A stretch of 56,208 nucleotides of DNA from Prochlorococcus sp. scB245a_520K10 (GTDB taxonomy: Bacteria; Cyanobacteriota; Cyanobacteriia; PCC-6307; Cyanobiaceae): NCBI GenBank assembly GCA_000634515.1, contig JFNU01000151.1, positions 1 to 56,208 of the forward strand, in the 5' to 3' direction. Shown piece by piece: positions 50,218 through 56,208 of the stretch; positions within the stretch are counted from its first letter, which is position 1, and every line of letters begins with the position of its first letter. The notes under the pieces are model-generated. The model had not been told where the DNA came from, ran no database searches, and was given only the letters and a program-made list of their open reading frames with translations. Position numbers and translations under genes: made by a program.

Positions 50218-50720
50218 TGCAGAAAAGCAAAAAGTTCACCTGTAATCATAAGGACTGATAGAAACGTAAGCAATTTATAAGTCCAAAGTGGTGAAATATA
50301 AGACAATTCATTAGTTGCAATACCAGTATTTTTGGACACAATTAACGAAAATTTTTCAAAATTTTCAATCCTTTGTGGAATAAGAAAATTATCCCCTTTT
50401 TTTGTATTAAAGTAAAAAACTTTACTACCCTGACTGGTTGGTAATGATTCAATCAACTTAATATCTTTCCAAAAAATCTCCCAATTTTTTCTTCCTAAGG
50501 TTCTAGAAATAAAGCTAGTTTTGTATGAAATTTTATTATTGCAAGTCTCTACGTAGTCGCTTGTGATATTGATAATTAAATAAAGGCCTAAGACAAATGC
50601 AGTTATAGAAAGTATTTTTAATTTATCAATTGATATAAACGGTATTGGAATTGTAAGCGCTAAATATAAAGTAATTAACGAACTTTTCACAAAAAAAAGA
50701 GTTTTAAACTTTTCTATCAT
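50214..50720 (-). CDS. Membrane protein with PH-like domain, unknown function
   Basis: A 168-residue protein with two N-terminal hydrophobic segments (SSLITLYLALTIPIPF and ILSITAFVLGLYLIINI), a soluble part that looks like a bacterial PH-like barrel (KISYKTSFISRTLGRKNWEIFWKDIKLIESLP then GSKVFYFNTKKGDNFLIP), and a C-terminal hydrophobic end. I do not recognise a specific family. Its stop overlaps by 4 bp the stop of the response regulator gene. It follows crtH by 30 bp on the same strand. Confidence 0.6.
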   Translation of the reverse strand: MIEKFKTLFFVKSSLITLYLALTIPIPFISIDKLKILSITAFVLGLYLIINITSDYVETCNNKISYKTSFISRTLGRKNWEIFWKDIKLIESLPTSQGSKVFYFNTKKGDNFLIPQRIENFEKFSLIVSKNTGIATNELSYISPLWTYKLLTFLSVLMITGELFAFLH

Positions 50721-50750
50721 TTCAAGAGGATGAAATTAGTTTGGTTATGT

Positions 50751-52295
50751 TCACTTTGGTAATTTGAAACTGTTTATATTAAGTTTTGCACCTATTTTAT
50801 GAGCGCAAGCATATCCACTAAAAGCTACTGCATTTAGGCCTTGACCTGGGAAGCATGAATCCCCTACGCAATATAGGTTTTTAATTTTTGTAGTGTTGAA
50901 AGGCATTGGCAAAAGTCCAAGCAACTTTTTACTAGGTATTGGCCCATAACTACCTTTATATCTGCCAAGAAACTTTTTATGGGTTTTTGGCGTTCCGATT
51001 TCCTTATGATCAATATTTTGTTTAAGATTAGGCAAAATATTAGAAATCTTGTCAATAAGAAATGAAAAATATTTTTCTTTCTTCTGAAGATATTCTTTCC
51101 TTGATAGACCTTCCCATTCACTAATAGCTGAAGGAGTAAATGCATGTATGATATGTTTGCCTTCTGGGGCCAAAGACGAGTCTAGCAAGGTAGGGATAGA
51201 AATAAAAATTACTCCCTTTTCACTTTCTAATTCATCCCAATTCTCAACTATTATGTGATGACAATTAAAGTTTTTGCTTATTATATTCTTCTCTACCCCT
51301 AGGTGAATAGAGACAAAAGAGGGAGAAGGTTTGTATGTTTCTGACCACTTATATTCACTTTTTGGAACGTTTTTATTCGCAATTAATCCTTTCTTTTTAT
51401 CTTCAAGTCCAAATGTATCCCATCTAGTGGAATTGGATACAATAATATCTGAATAAATTTCTTCCTGATTCGAAAGCTTAATGCCTACTGCTTTCTCATC
51501 TTTTAAAATGATTTCTTTCACATTGGCTTTGTATCGAATTTCGCCTCCTAACTTTTCGATTCCAGAGACCAATTTCTCCGCTATCATTCCTACTCCCCCT
51601 TTTGGATAATTTATTCCTCCAGCATGCCTATCTGTAAACACCATTCCCGCATTAATCATAGGAGTTTTGAGAGCTGGCATTACTGACCAACAAAAACATT
51701 CAATATCAATAAATTTTAAAAGTTCAGGATCTTTTATAAACTTTCTGGCGACATCTCCTGCATTTACTGGCAACCATCTAGCTAATCCTAAACAGGATAG
51801 TGGAGATTTAAAGAAAACTTTAAAAAGATAACTGGGATCCTCTATTGATAAAAGAGGCATTGAATCTAAACATTTGAATACACTTGCACAAGTGTCGTAA
51901 AATTTCTTGATACCTTTTTTTTCTTTAGGGAAACTAGCTGATAATTTATTTATAAATTCCTCATAGTTTTTATCTACAGAAATACTAAAATTATTTGGTA
52001 GATGGTATTCCAGTTGTACAGGGTCAGGAATAGTTTCACATTTTTCATTAACATCTTTTAAAGCACGAGTTAATAAATTGGTATAACCTTTATCTCCAAA
52101 TCCAAATATCATTGAAGCACCAACATCGAACGTATACCCTCTTCTTTTGAAAGAGCCACCACTGCCTCCTGGAATAATGTATTTCTCAAGGACTAGGACT
52201 TTTGCTCCCTTAGCCGATAATTGTGATGCCGTTACCAACCCTCCTATTCCAGAGCCAATAACAATTGCATCGAAATTTCTTGTATTGGTTTTCAT
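50751..52295 (-). CDS. crtH: Carotene (prolycopene) isomerase, CrtISO type
   Basis: CrtH converts poly-cis lycopene to the all-trans form needed for cyclisation in the carotenoid pathway. The 514-residue flavoprotein has the N-terminal dinucleotide motif IVIGSGIGGLVTASQL (about 11-27) and PGGSGGSFKRRGYTFDVGASMIFG, the latter typical of CrtISO. The C-terminal GLYCVGDSCFPGQGLNAVAFSG-like segment (here NLYCVGDSCFPGQG) also fits. It is behind trmFO by 24 bp, on the same strand. CrtE, an upstream enzyme of the same pathway, lies far away at 2741. Confidence 0.9.
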   Translation of the reverse strand: MKTNTRNFDAIVIGSGIGGLVTASQLSAKGAKVLVLEKYIIPGGSGGSFKRRGYTFDVGASMIFGFGDKGYTNLLTRALKDVNEKCETIPDPVQLEYHLPNNFSISVDKNYEEFINKLSASFPKEKKGIKKFYDTCASVFKCLDSMPLLSIEDPSYLFKVFFKSPLSCLGLARWLPVNAGDVARKFIKDPELLKFIDIECFCWSVMPALKTPMINAGMVFTDRHAGGINYPKGGVGMIAEKLVSGIEKLGGEIRYKANVKEIILKDEKAVGIKLSNQEEIYSDIIVSNSTRWDTFGLEDKKKGLIANKNVPKSEYKWSETYKPSPSFVSIHLGVEKNIISKNFNCHHIIVENWDELESEKGVIFISIPTLLDSSLAPEGKHIIHAFTPSAISEWEGLSRKEYLQKKEKYFSFLIDKISNILPNLKQNIDHKEIGTPKTHKKFLGRYKGSYGPIPSKKLLGLLPMPFNTTKIKNLYCVGDSCFPGQGLNAVAFSGYACAHKIGAKLNINSFKLPK

Positions 52296-52319
52296 TTTAT
52301 AGAATCTAAGAAGTACATA

Positions 52320-53732
52320 TTAATAAATTTCGACAAGTTTATGATCTTTTTCAAAATATGAATCTAATATTTTTTTAAACCCAATCAAGGCTTTTTTAGA
52401 TCTCTCTTGATAAGCGTTATACCTTAATCTTTTATCATTTATTCTTTTAGTTAGTTCTGGGACCAAACCAAATGAAGCAGGCATTGGTTGGAATTTATTT
52501 TTCTTCTGATTAGACATTATTTTATTTCTATTACTGATGAAATTCATAAGAGAACCAATCATTGATTCACTTGGAAAACTTACTGTTTGCTTTCCCTTAG
52601 CTAATAAGGATGCATTTATTCCTGCAAGCAATCCTCCAGCAGCTGCGGCCGCATAACCTTCGGTTCCTGTTAGTTGCCCAGCAGCGAAAAGATTTTCTCT
52701 CTTTATAAATTGCAATGTTGGTAAGAGTAATTTTGGAGACTCTAAAAATGTATTTCTATGCATTACTCCAAAACGTACAAACTCAGCATTCTCCAAACCA
52801 GGTATCATTCTAAATATTCTTTTTTGCTCCGACCATTTGAGGTTAGTTTGGAAACCTACCATATTTAATAATTTCCCTTCTAAGTCTTCTTTCCTTAATT
52901 GAACAATTGCATGGGGTCTCTTTTTCAATCTATTTTCTTTATCGTATAGATCACCCCATTTTGGATTCCACAACCCAATAGATTTCAAAGGTCCAAATCT
53001 CATAGTATCAACTCCCCTTCTAGCAATTTCTTCAATTGGTAAACAAGCTTCAAAGAAATTAGCAGATTCTTTTTCAAAATCTTTTAAATTAGCCTGTTCC
53101 CCCTCTAATAGTTCATTTCTAAATTGTATGTAATCATTTTTATCCATTGGACAATTGAGGTATGCAGGATCTCCTTTGTCGTATCTACTAGCTTTAAAGA
53201 CAATCTTATGATCAATAGTATCTCCATAAATTATTGGGCTAGCAGCATCAAAAAAATGACATGCATCAATACCAGTAAAATCTTGAATCTTTGAGAACAA
53301 CTCGTCTGAAGTTAATGGACCAGTAGCGAGGATAGTAATATTTTCTTCGCATGGGAAATCCAGCTGTTCAAACCTCTTAATTTCAATTAAAGGATGATTA
53401 GATAAAATTTCAGTCAAAGCACTACTAAATTTTGACCTATCAACCGCCAAAGCGCCTCCAGCTGGAACAGCAAATTTATCTGCTGTATTAACTATCAATG
53501 AATTAAAGGCTCTTAGCTCTTGTTGCAATAAACCTGAAGCTCGATCTGGACTTAAAGCCCCAAAACTATTACTACAAACTAATTCTCCAAATTCATTCGT
53601 ATGATGAGCTGGAGTTGATTTTAGAGGTCTCATTTCAACTAATTTTACTGGTACACCAGAATTTGCTAGTTGCCAAGCAGCTTCTGAACCTGCAAGACCT
53701 GCCCCAATTACTCTTACTTCTTTCTTTATCAA
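52320..53732 (-). CDS. trmFO: Folate-dependent tRNA (uracil-54-C5)-methyltransferase
   Basis: TrmFO (Gid) methylates U54 in the T loop of tRNA using methylenetetrahydrofolate and FAD. The 470-residue protein begins [17 protein letters not shown], the FAD site. It also has [22 protein letters not shown] with the catalytic cysteine region, [29 protein letters not shown] and [22 protein letters not shown]. All are intact. It follows psbY by 6 bp and precedes crtH, forming a likely psbY-trmFO-crtH transcript. FolD in this window makes its folate substrate. Confidence 0.96.
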   Translation of the reverse strand: MIKKEVRVIGAGLAGSEAAWQLANSGVPVKLVEMRPLKSTPAHHTNEFGELVCSNSFGALSPDRASGLLQQELRAFNSLIVNTADKFAVPAGGALAVDRSKFSSALTEILSNHPLIEIKRFEQLDFPCEENITILATGPLTSDELFSKIQDFTGIDACHFFDAASPIIYGDTIDHKIVFKASRYDKGDPAYLNCPMDKNDYIQFRNELLEGEQANLKDFEKESANFFEACLPIEEIARRGVDTMRFGPLKSIGLWNPKWGDLYDKENRLKKRPHAIVQLRKEDLEGKLLNMVGFQTNLKWSEQKRIFRMIPGLENAEFVRFGVMHRNTFLESPKLLLPTLQFIKRENLFAAGQLTGTEGYAAAAAGGLLAGINASLLAKGKQTVSFPSESMIGSLMNFISNRNKIMSNQKKNKFQPMPASFGLVPELTKRINDKRLRYNAYQERSKKALIGFKKILDSYFEKDHKLVEIY

Positions 53733-53738
53733 ATTAAA

Positions 53739-53855
53739 TTAATCCTTACCCAAAAAGTCTCTATTAAATTGCTCTCTTGCTGGTTTTTGTATGTTAAATA
53801 TAACCCAAGCTAAAGCAGCGATAATTGGAGCGAAAACTACGATTGTTCTTAGCAT
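53739..53855 (-). CDS. psbY: Photosystem II protein PsbY
   Basis: This 38-residue protein starts [20 protein letters not shown] and continues [18 protein letters not shown]. It has one membrane helix flanked by short polar ends, the size and pattern of cyanobacterial PsbY, a peripheral small subunit near cytochrome b559. The position 6 bp ahead of trmFO on the same strand suggests joint transcription. The assignment rests on the [14 protein letters not shown] segment and on size. Other single-helix photosystem subunits are less likely. Confidence 0.8.
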
Positions 53856-53872
53856 TTTTGAAATTCTTATAT

Positions 53873-53902
53873 TTATTAAACATTTTACCTTTCAACTGTA
53901 AA
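53873..53902 (-). promoter_or_regulatory. Candidate psbY promoter
   Basis: On the minus strand TTTACA (53902-53897) and TAATAA (53878-53873) are 18 bp apart, and the psbY ATG follows 17 bases later. This is a plausible sigma-70-type arrangement in AT-rich DNA, supported only by spacing and position. Confidence 0.3.
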
Positions 53903-54031
53903 TTTAGAGAGAAATTTTAATTTTTTATTTCATAAGTTAAGAATTGTTTTTCTATTGTTCAACTTGAAATAAAAAGTTGTTTTTTTGGCCTTAAGAAGGG
54001 ATAATTTCATATGTACTCAATATTACAAAAT

Positions 54032-54103
54032 GGGTCGCTAGCTCAGCGGTAGAGCATCCGGCTTTTAACCGGCTGGTCCTGAGTTCGAATCTCAGGCGAC
54101 CCA
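54032..54103 (+). tRNA. tRNA-Lys (anticodon TTT)
   Basis: A 72-nt cloverleaf: acceptor arms GGGTCGC and GCGACCC followed by A, D arm with GCTCAGCGGTAGAGC, anticodon loop CTTTTAA giving TTT, and T arm CTGAG-TTCGAAT-CTCAG. The CCA end is not encoded. It stands alone, at the start of a gene-poor block that holds the hli gene. Confidence 0.95.
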
Positions 54104-54566
54104 CATTTCTGAATTGAGTTCAACTTTATCTAATCGAAGAAAATAGATATTCACTAAACATTATCTAAAATCAAATTAAACCATGCAACTATATTCAAGT
54201 TGATTTATCCATGATTTTCAGGGTCAATGGTTTGCAACAAATGAAATTTGTGATTATTAAAAAAACAAAATAAATTTATTTTTAAGAATTCGAATTAAAT
54301 CTCAAAATTTACACGACTATAGATCAATCTTAAATTATTTTGTGAGGATAAAATTTTAAAAAATATATACCAATCGTCTTTAATGACAGTAATACTAAAA
54401 TTTATTAGATGCTGAACTTCTAAATCAAATAGAGAATAACCTTAATAAGATTTTCAAAATAAGCGTTAAATATAAAAACTCAACACATTTATGTGTCAAT
54501 ATTGCTACTTCTATACCGTCGAATAAACAATAAATCCCTTTTAAAAAGAAAATTTAAAAAATACTT
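54104..54566. other. Gene-free AT-rich stretch between tRNA-Lys and hli
   Basis: About 460 bp without a convincing gene on either strand. It holds only very short open frames. An inverted pair AAACCAT (54178-54184) and ATGGTTT (54227-54233) and a small CAAAT-GAA-ATTTG hairpin are visible, neither followed by a clear U-tract. It may carry leader sequence or unannotated RNA. Confidence 0.4.
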
Positions 54567-54596
54567 TACAAAGCTTCATAAATGCTGTTACAATAA
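54567..54596 (+). promoter_or_regulatory. Promoter of the hli gene
   Basis: TTTACA at 54567-54572 and TACAAT at 54591-54596 are 18 bp apart and match sigma-70-type -35 and -10 hexamers. Transcription would start near 54603, about 17 nt before the hli ATG, leaving a very short leader without a Shine-Dalgarno site. Confidence 0.5.
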
Positions 54597-54606
54597 TTCA
54601 CAAATA
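54589..54606 (+). promoter_or_regulatory. HLR1-like (RpaB) element in the hli promoter
   Basis: GTTACAAT-AA-TTCACAAA fits the HLR1 consensus of two (G/T)TTACA(T/A)(T/A) repeats separated by 2 bp, with one mismatch in the second repeat. A further perfect half-site, TTTACAAA, starts 22 bp upstream at 54567. The element overlaps the -10 and start point, the place where RpaB binding is expected to repress high-light genes in low light. Confidence 0.55.
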
Positions 54607-54619
54607 CACTTTTATTATC

Positions 54620-54727
54620 ATGACTCCAGAAGCAGAACGTTTTAATGGTTGGGCAGCAATGTTAGGTTTTGTTGCAGCAGTAGGTGCATATGTAACTACA
54701 GGTCAAATTATTCCTGGATGGTTTTAA
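54620..54727 (+). CDS. hli: High-light-inducible protein, minimal 35-residue form
   Basis: The product, MTPEAERFNGWAAMLGFVAA followed by VGAYVTTGQIIPGWF, is a one-helix member of the chlorophyll a/b-binding superfamily. Hli proteins bind chlorophyll and carotenoid near photosystem II and protect against excess light. The family motif E-x-x-N-G-R-x-A-M-x-G is present as ERFNGWAAMLG, with Trp in place of Arg. Only the helix and short ends remain, with almost no N-terminal region. Its promoter carries an HLR1-like box, which supports the call. Confidence 0.88.
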   Translation: MTPEAERFNGWAAMLGFVAAVGAYVTTGQIIPGWF

Positions 54728-54946
54728 GCCTAACTCTTAAAATTTTTTCTATTAGTTTTTGCTTTACTGATTTTTTAGATTTTTTGTAAATTTCCTAAAT
54801 TTCAAAATTTTTAAATTAATCAGTTTATTAAATGCTATTGATACGAATTTTCTCTTTCTTCTAAGAAAAATTTTTTAAGAATAAATTATTGGCTTTTCGC
54901 TATAACATCACCTCTTTTAGTTAGGCTAAGTAAATAGCTAGTAATC

Positions 54947-55038
54947 AACATTAAAGTTTATAAGTGATATCCACTGAACAGACTTTAATTTTAATATTCT
55001 TTACTTTCTCAAACCTTGATATTATCAAGGTTTTTTTT
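54947..55038 (+). ncRNA. Candidate structured small RNA or structured hli 3' end
   Basis: Plus-strand RNA can form an outer stem ATTAAAGTTT (54950-54959) with AGACTTTAAT (54980-54989), 10 bp with one G-U pair. It encloses an inner hairpin AGTG/CACT (54963-54975). About 20 nt later comes a strong terminator hairpin with eight U residues. No coding frame explains this. The 5' end is unknown: it could be a separate RNA or the 3' end of the hli transcript. Confidence 0.5.
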
Positions 55039-55158
55039 ATCTTTATCTATATTGTCTAAGCAAGTTGAACATAATAGATGACCCTTTTTAATCCAAAAAG
55101 TCTTAGTAGATCTTTCAATATCTTTTCTACAAATCAAACACTTAAATATTGGTGGCAT
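55009..55158 (-). CDS. CxxC-CxxC zinc-ribbon microprotein, unknown function
   Basis: A 49-residue protein beginning MPPIFKCLICRKDIERSTK. It has two CxxC pairs, CLIC (Cys7, Cys10) and CSTC (Cys30, Cys33), the classic layout of a small zinc ribbon, followed by a charged tail rich in Asp, Lys and Asn. Start and stop codons are clear and the four cysteines argue against chance. I know no named family. The plus-strand terminator at 55012 lies within its final codons, so transcripts from the two strands overlap there. Confidence 0.7.
   Translation of the reverse strand: MPPIFKCLICRKDIERSTKTFWIKKGHLLCSTCLDNIDKDKKNLDNIKV
55012..55038 (+). terminator. Rho-independent terminator
   Basis: AACCTTGATA (55012-55021) and TATCAAGGTT (55023-55032) are perfect inverted repeats, realistically an 8-bp stem with a 5-nt loop, followed by a run of T to 55038. 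The T-run makes it directional for plus-strand transcripts. It overlaps the last codons of the minus-strand zinc-ribbon gene. Confidence 0.8.
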
Positions 55159-55275
55159 TCAATTAATACAAAAAAATTTTTTTGAAATCCGATCAAGTTT
55201 TAATACTTTGATAAATTTCACTTACAAAATCCAATATAACAATATTTTCAATTCTTACAATTTATTCTTTCAAAT

Positions 55276-55306
55276 AAAAAAGACCCACCAGAAAGGCAGG
55301 TCTTTT
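55276..55306 (-). terminator. Rho-independent terminator of the porin gene
   Basis: In minus-strand RNA AAAAGACCTGCC (55306-55295) pairs with GGTGGGTCTTTT (55289-55278) over 12 bp, two of them G-U, around the loop TTTCT. A U-run follows. On the plus strand the two wobble positions would be mismatches, so the orientation is clear. It ends the porin transcript 38 bp after its stop. Confidence 0.85.
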
Positions 55307-55343
55307 ATGTGTGTAGTTTTAATTAATAATTAAATTAATTTAA

Positions 55344-56208
55344 TTAGAAACTAAATGAAGTTTTTAGAGCAACACCAGTTACATCAGTTGTACCCTCTAT
55401 GATGTAAATACCAGGAGTGATTGTTACACCATCGTTTAGAGGATAAGCATATGAAGCTTCATATGTGTAGTATTCAGTATCTCCATCCTTGAAGTTACCT
55501 GTTGTTCCCATACCTATGTCTAGAGAACCAGCTCCAACTTCAGGGAAACTTAGACCAACGAAGAAACCTTCAGCTGTTGCGCCATCATCTACAGATTCAA
55601 CACCTGCACTTAAAGTTACAGCATCAAAAGCGTAGTAGCCATTTACTCCCCAAGCAGTTGTTGCTTCATTATCAGCATAAGCAACTGATACACCGTAAGA
55701 GTCTGCAGAGTAAGCAGCTTCAATACCGTATATATCAGTACCTTCTTCTGTCAAAATTGAATCAGTCGCAGAAGAAACACCACCGGCTAATGAGAATCCG
55801 CTATCAAAAGCGTATGACATTGCTGCAGTAACACCAGCACCGCCTACACCAACAGTACTTCCTGTTCCACAGTTACCCATGTAATCAGTGAAAGAACTAT
55901 AAGCACAAGCTCCAGTGTATACACCACTAATGTCAGTTGAATCACCAACCATTACTGTTGCACCACCAACTGGGAATGTATATGTAAGTCCGTCAACTGT
56001 TAGCACATCAGAAGTATCGTCAAAAGCTAAAGCGCCAGAAGTACCATCACCTATATCAATAGCTACGTCAAGTGAATCTTCACCAGTGAAACTAGTTGAT
56101 AGACCGATACCCATTTGGTAGCCAAATGCTGCTGCCTCTGAAGCTGCACCATCTTCAGCACCAACAACGAAATCAACACCGAAAGATGCTGTAGTTGTTT
56201 CAGAGAAT
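55344..56208 (-). CDS. Outer-membrane porin, C-terminal part
   Basis: The frame is open across the right edge of the window, so the N-terminus is missing; 287 codons are visible. The product is rich in Gly, Ala, Asp, Ser, Thr and Tyr, with alternating beta-strand pattern (AMSYAFDSGFSLAGGVSS, YGVSVAYADNEATTAWGVNGYYAF) and ends in VALKTSFSF, a terminal Phe as in Bam-targeted barrels. A CGTGST/ACAYSS pair of cysteines may form a loop disulphide. This matches the abundant porins of marine picocyanobacteria, which normally have an N-terminal SLH domain (not in view). A strong terminator follows. Confidence 0.85.
   Translation of the reverse strand, partial: FSETTTASFGVDFVVGAEDGAASEAAAFGYQMGIGLSTSFTGEDSLDVAIDIGDGTSGALAFDDTSDVLTVDGLTYTFPVGGATVMVGDSTDISGVYTGACAYSSFTDYMGNCGTGSTVGVGGAGVTAAMSYAFDSGFSLAGGVSSATDSILTEEGTDIYGIEAAYSADSYGVSVAYADNEATTAWGVNGYYAFDAVTLSAGVESVDDGATAEGFFVGLSFPEVGAGSLDIGMGTTGNFKDGDTEYYTYEASYAYPLNDGVTITPGIYIIEGTTDVTGVALKTSFSF

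Noticed and set aside
54211..54273. Twenty-residue plus-strand frame MIFRVNGLQQMKFVIIKKTK
   Set aside because: Too short to judge, with no Shine-Dalgarno site and no recognised relative. It may be chance in AT-rich DNA, although ribosome profiling could revive it.
54766..54824. Inverted repeat ACTGATT/AATCAGT downstream of hli
   Set aside because: Only 7-bp arms around a 45-nt low-complexity loop of A and T runs. Such pairs are common by chance here.
55502..56121. Two plus-strand frames opposite the porin gene
   Set aside because: They are low-complexity (Leu/Gln/His-rich or Ser/Pro-rich) mirror translations of the repetitive porin codons, without start context or family resemblance.

Overview
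This window looks like chromosomal DNA from a Prochlorococcus-type picocyanobacterium, most probably a high-light-adapted, low-GC lineage. I infer this from the very AT-rich sequence, the short intergenic gaps, the scarcity of Shine-Dalgarno sites, and the gene set: psbY, a minimal 35-residue high-light-inducible protein, Ycf54, a CrtISO-type carotenoid isomerase, a SasA circadian kinase, OpcA with Zwf, and a ferredoxin-NADP reductase without a phycobilisome-linker domain. No database search was possible, so strain-level placement is not claimed.

Layout. 1-4136: end of a membrane protein, a membrane HD phosphohydrolase of the PgpH type, folD, a prenyl diphosphate synthase (crtE) and a DUF212 membrane protein. 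4133-9591 (minus): petH, zwf, opcA and a cobB (cbiA) gene broken by a one-base frameshift. 9773-13711: an SRPBCC protein, tRNA-Glu, sasA, two small unknown proteins and prs. 13973-22104: malQ, a RodZ-like protein, an ABC1/UbiB kinase, an Orn/Lys/Arg decarboxylase, cdsA, an alpha/beta hydrolase and a GldA-like dehydrogenase. 22120-30929: clpC, a GNAT acetyltransferase, then a plus-strand run lysA-cdaA-uppS-bioB-trhO-unknown. 30926-36971: lipA, recR, a PsbP-like lipoprotein, an ABC exporter and a DEAD-box RNA helicase. 37110-47173 (minus): a tightly packed run pdxJ-ycf54-recC-ICMT family-recB-recD. 47266-50720: plsC, a TPR-like secreted protein, bolA-grxD, a small conserved protein, an atypical response regulator and a PH-like membrane protein. 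50751-53855 (minus): psbY-trmFO-crtH. 53856-55343: a gene-poor block with tRNA-Lys, hli, a likely structured RNA and a zinc-ribbon microprotein. 55344-56208: the C-terminal part of a porin that runs off the window.

How the parts fit. Most genes are core housekeeping: oxidative pentose phosphate flux and NADPH (zwf, opcA, petH), glycogen turnover (malQ), lipid and isoprenoid supply (cdsA, plsC, uppS, crtE, crtH), cofactors (folD, bioB, lipA, pdxJ, cobB), photosystem and chlorophyll upkeep (psbY, hli, ycf54, PsbP-like), proteolysis (clpC) and double-strand-break repair (recBCD, recR). A diadenylate cyclase and a possible c-di-AMP phosphodiesterase both occur here, suggesting a complete second-messenger circuit.

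The most interesting non-coding signals lie in the last 2 kb. The hli promoter carries an element that matches the layout of the HLR1 (RpaB) box. About 220 bp downstream of hli there is a nested stem-loop followed by a near-perfect rho-independent terminator, consistent with a small RNA or a structured hli 3' end. I found no CRISPR array, transposase, prophage, restriction system or rRNA.
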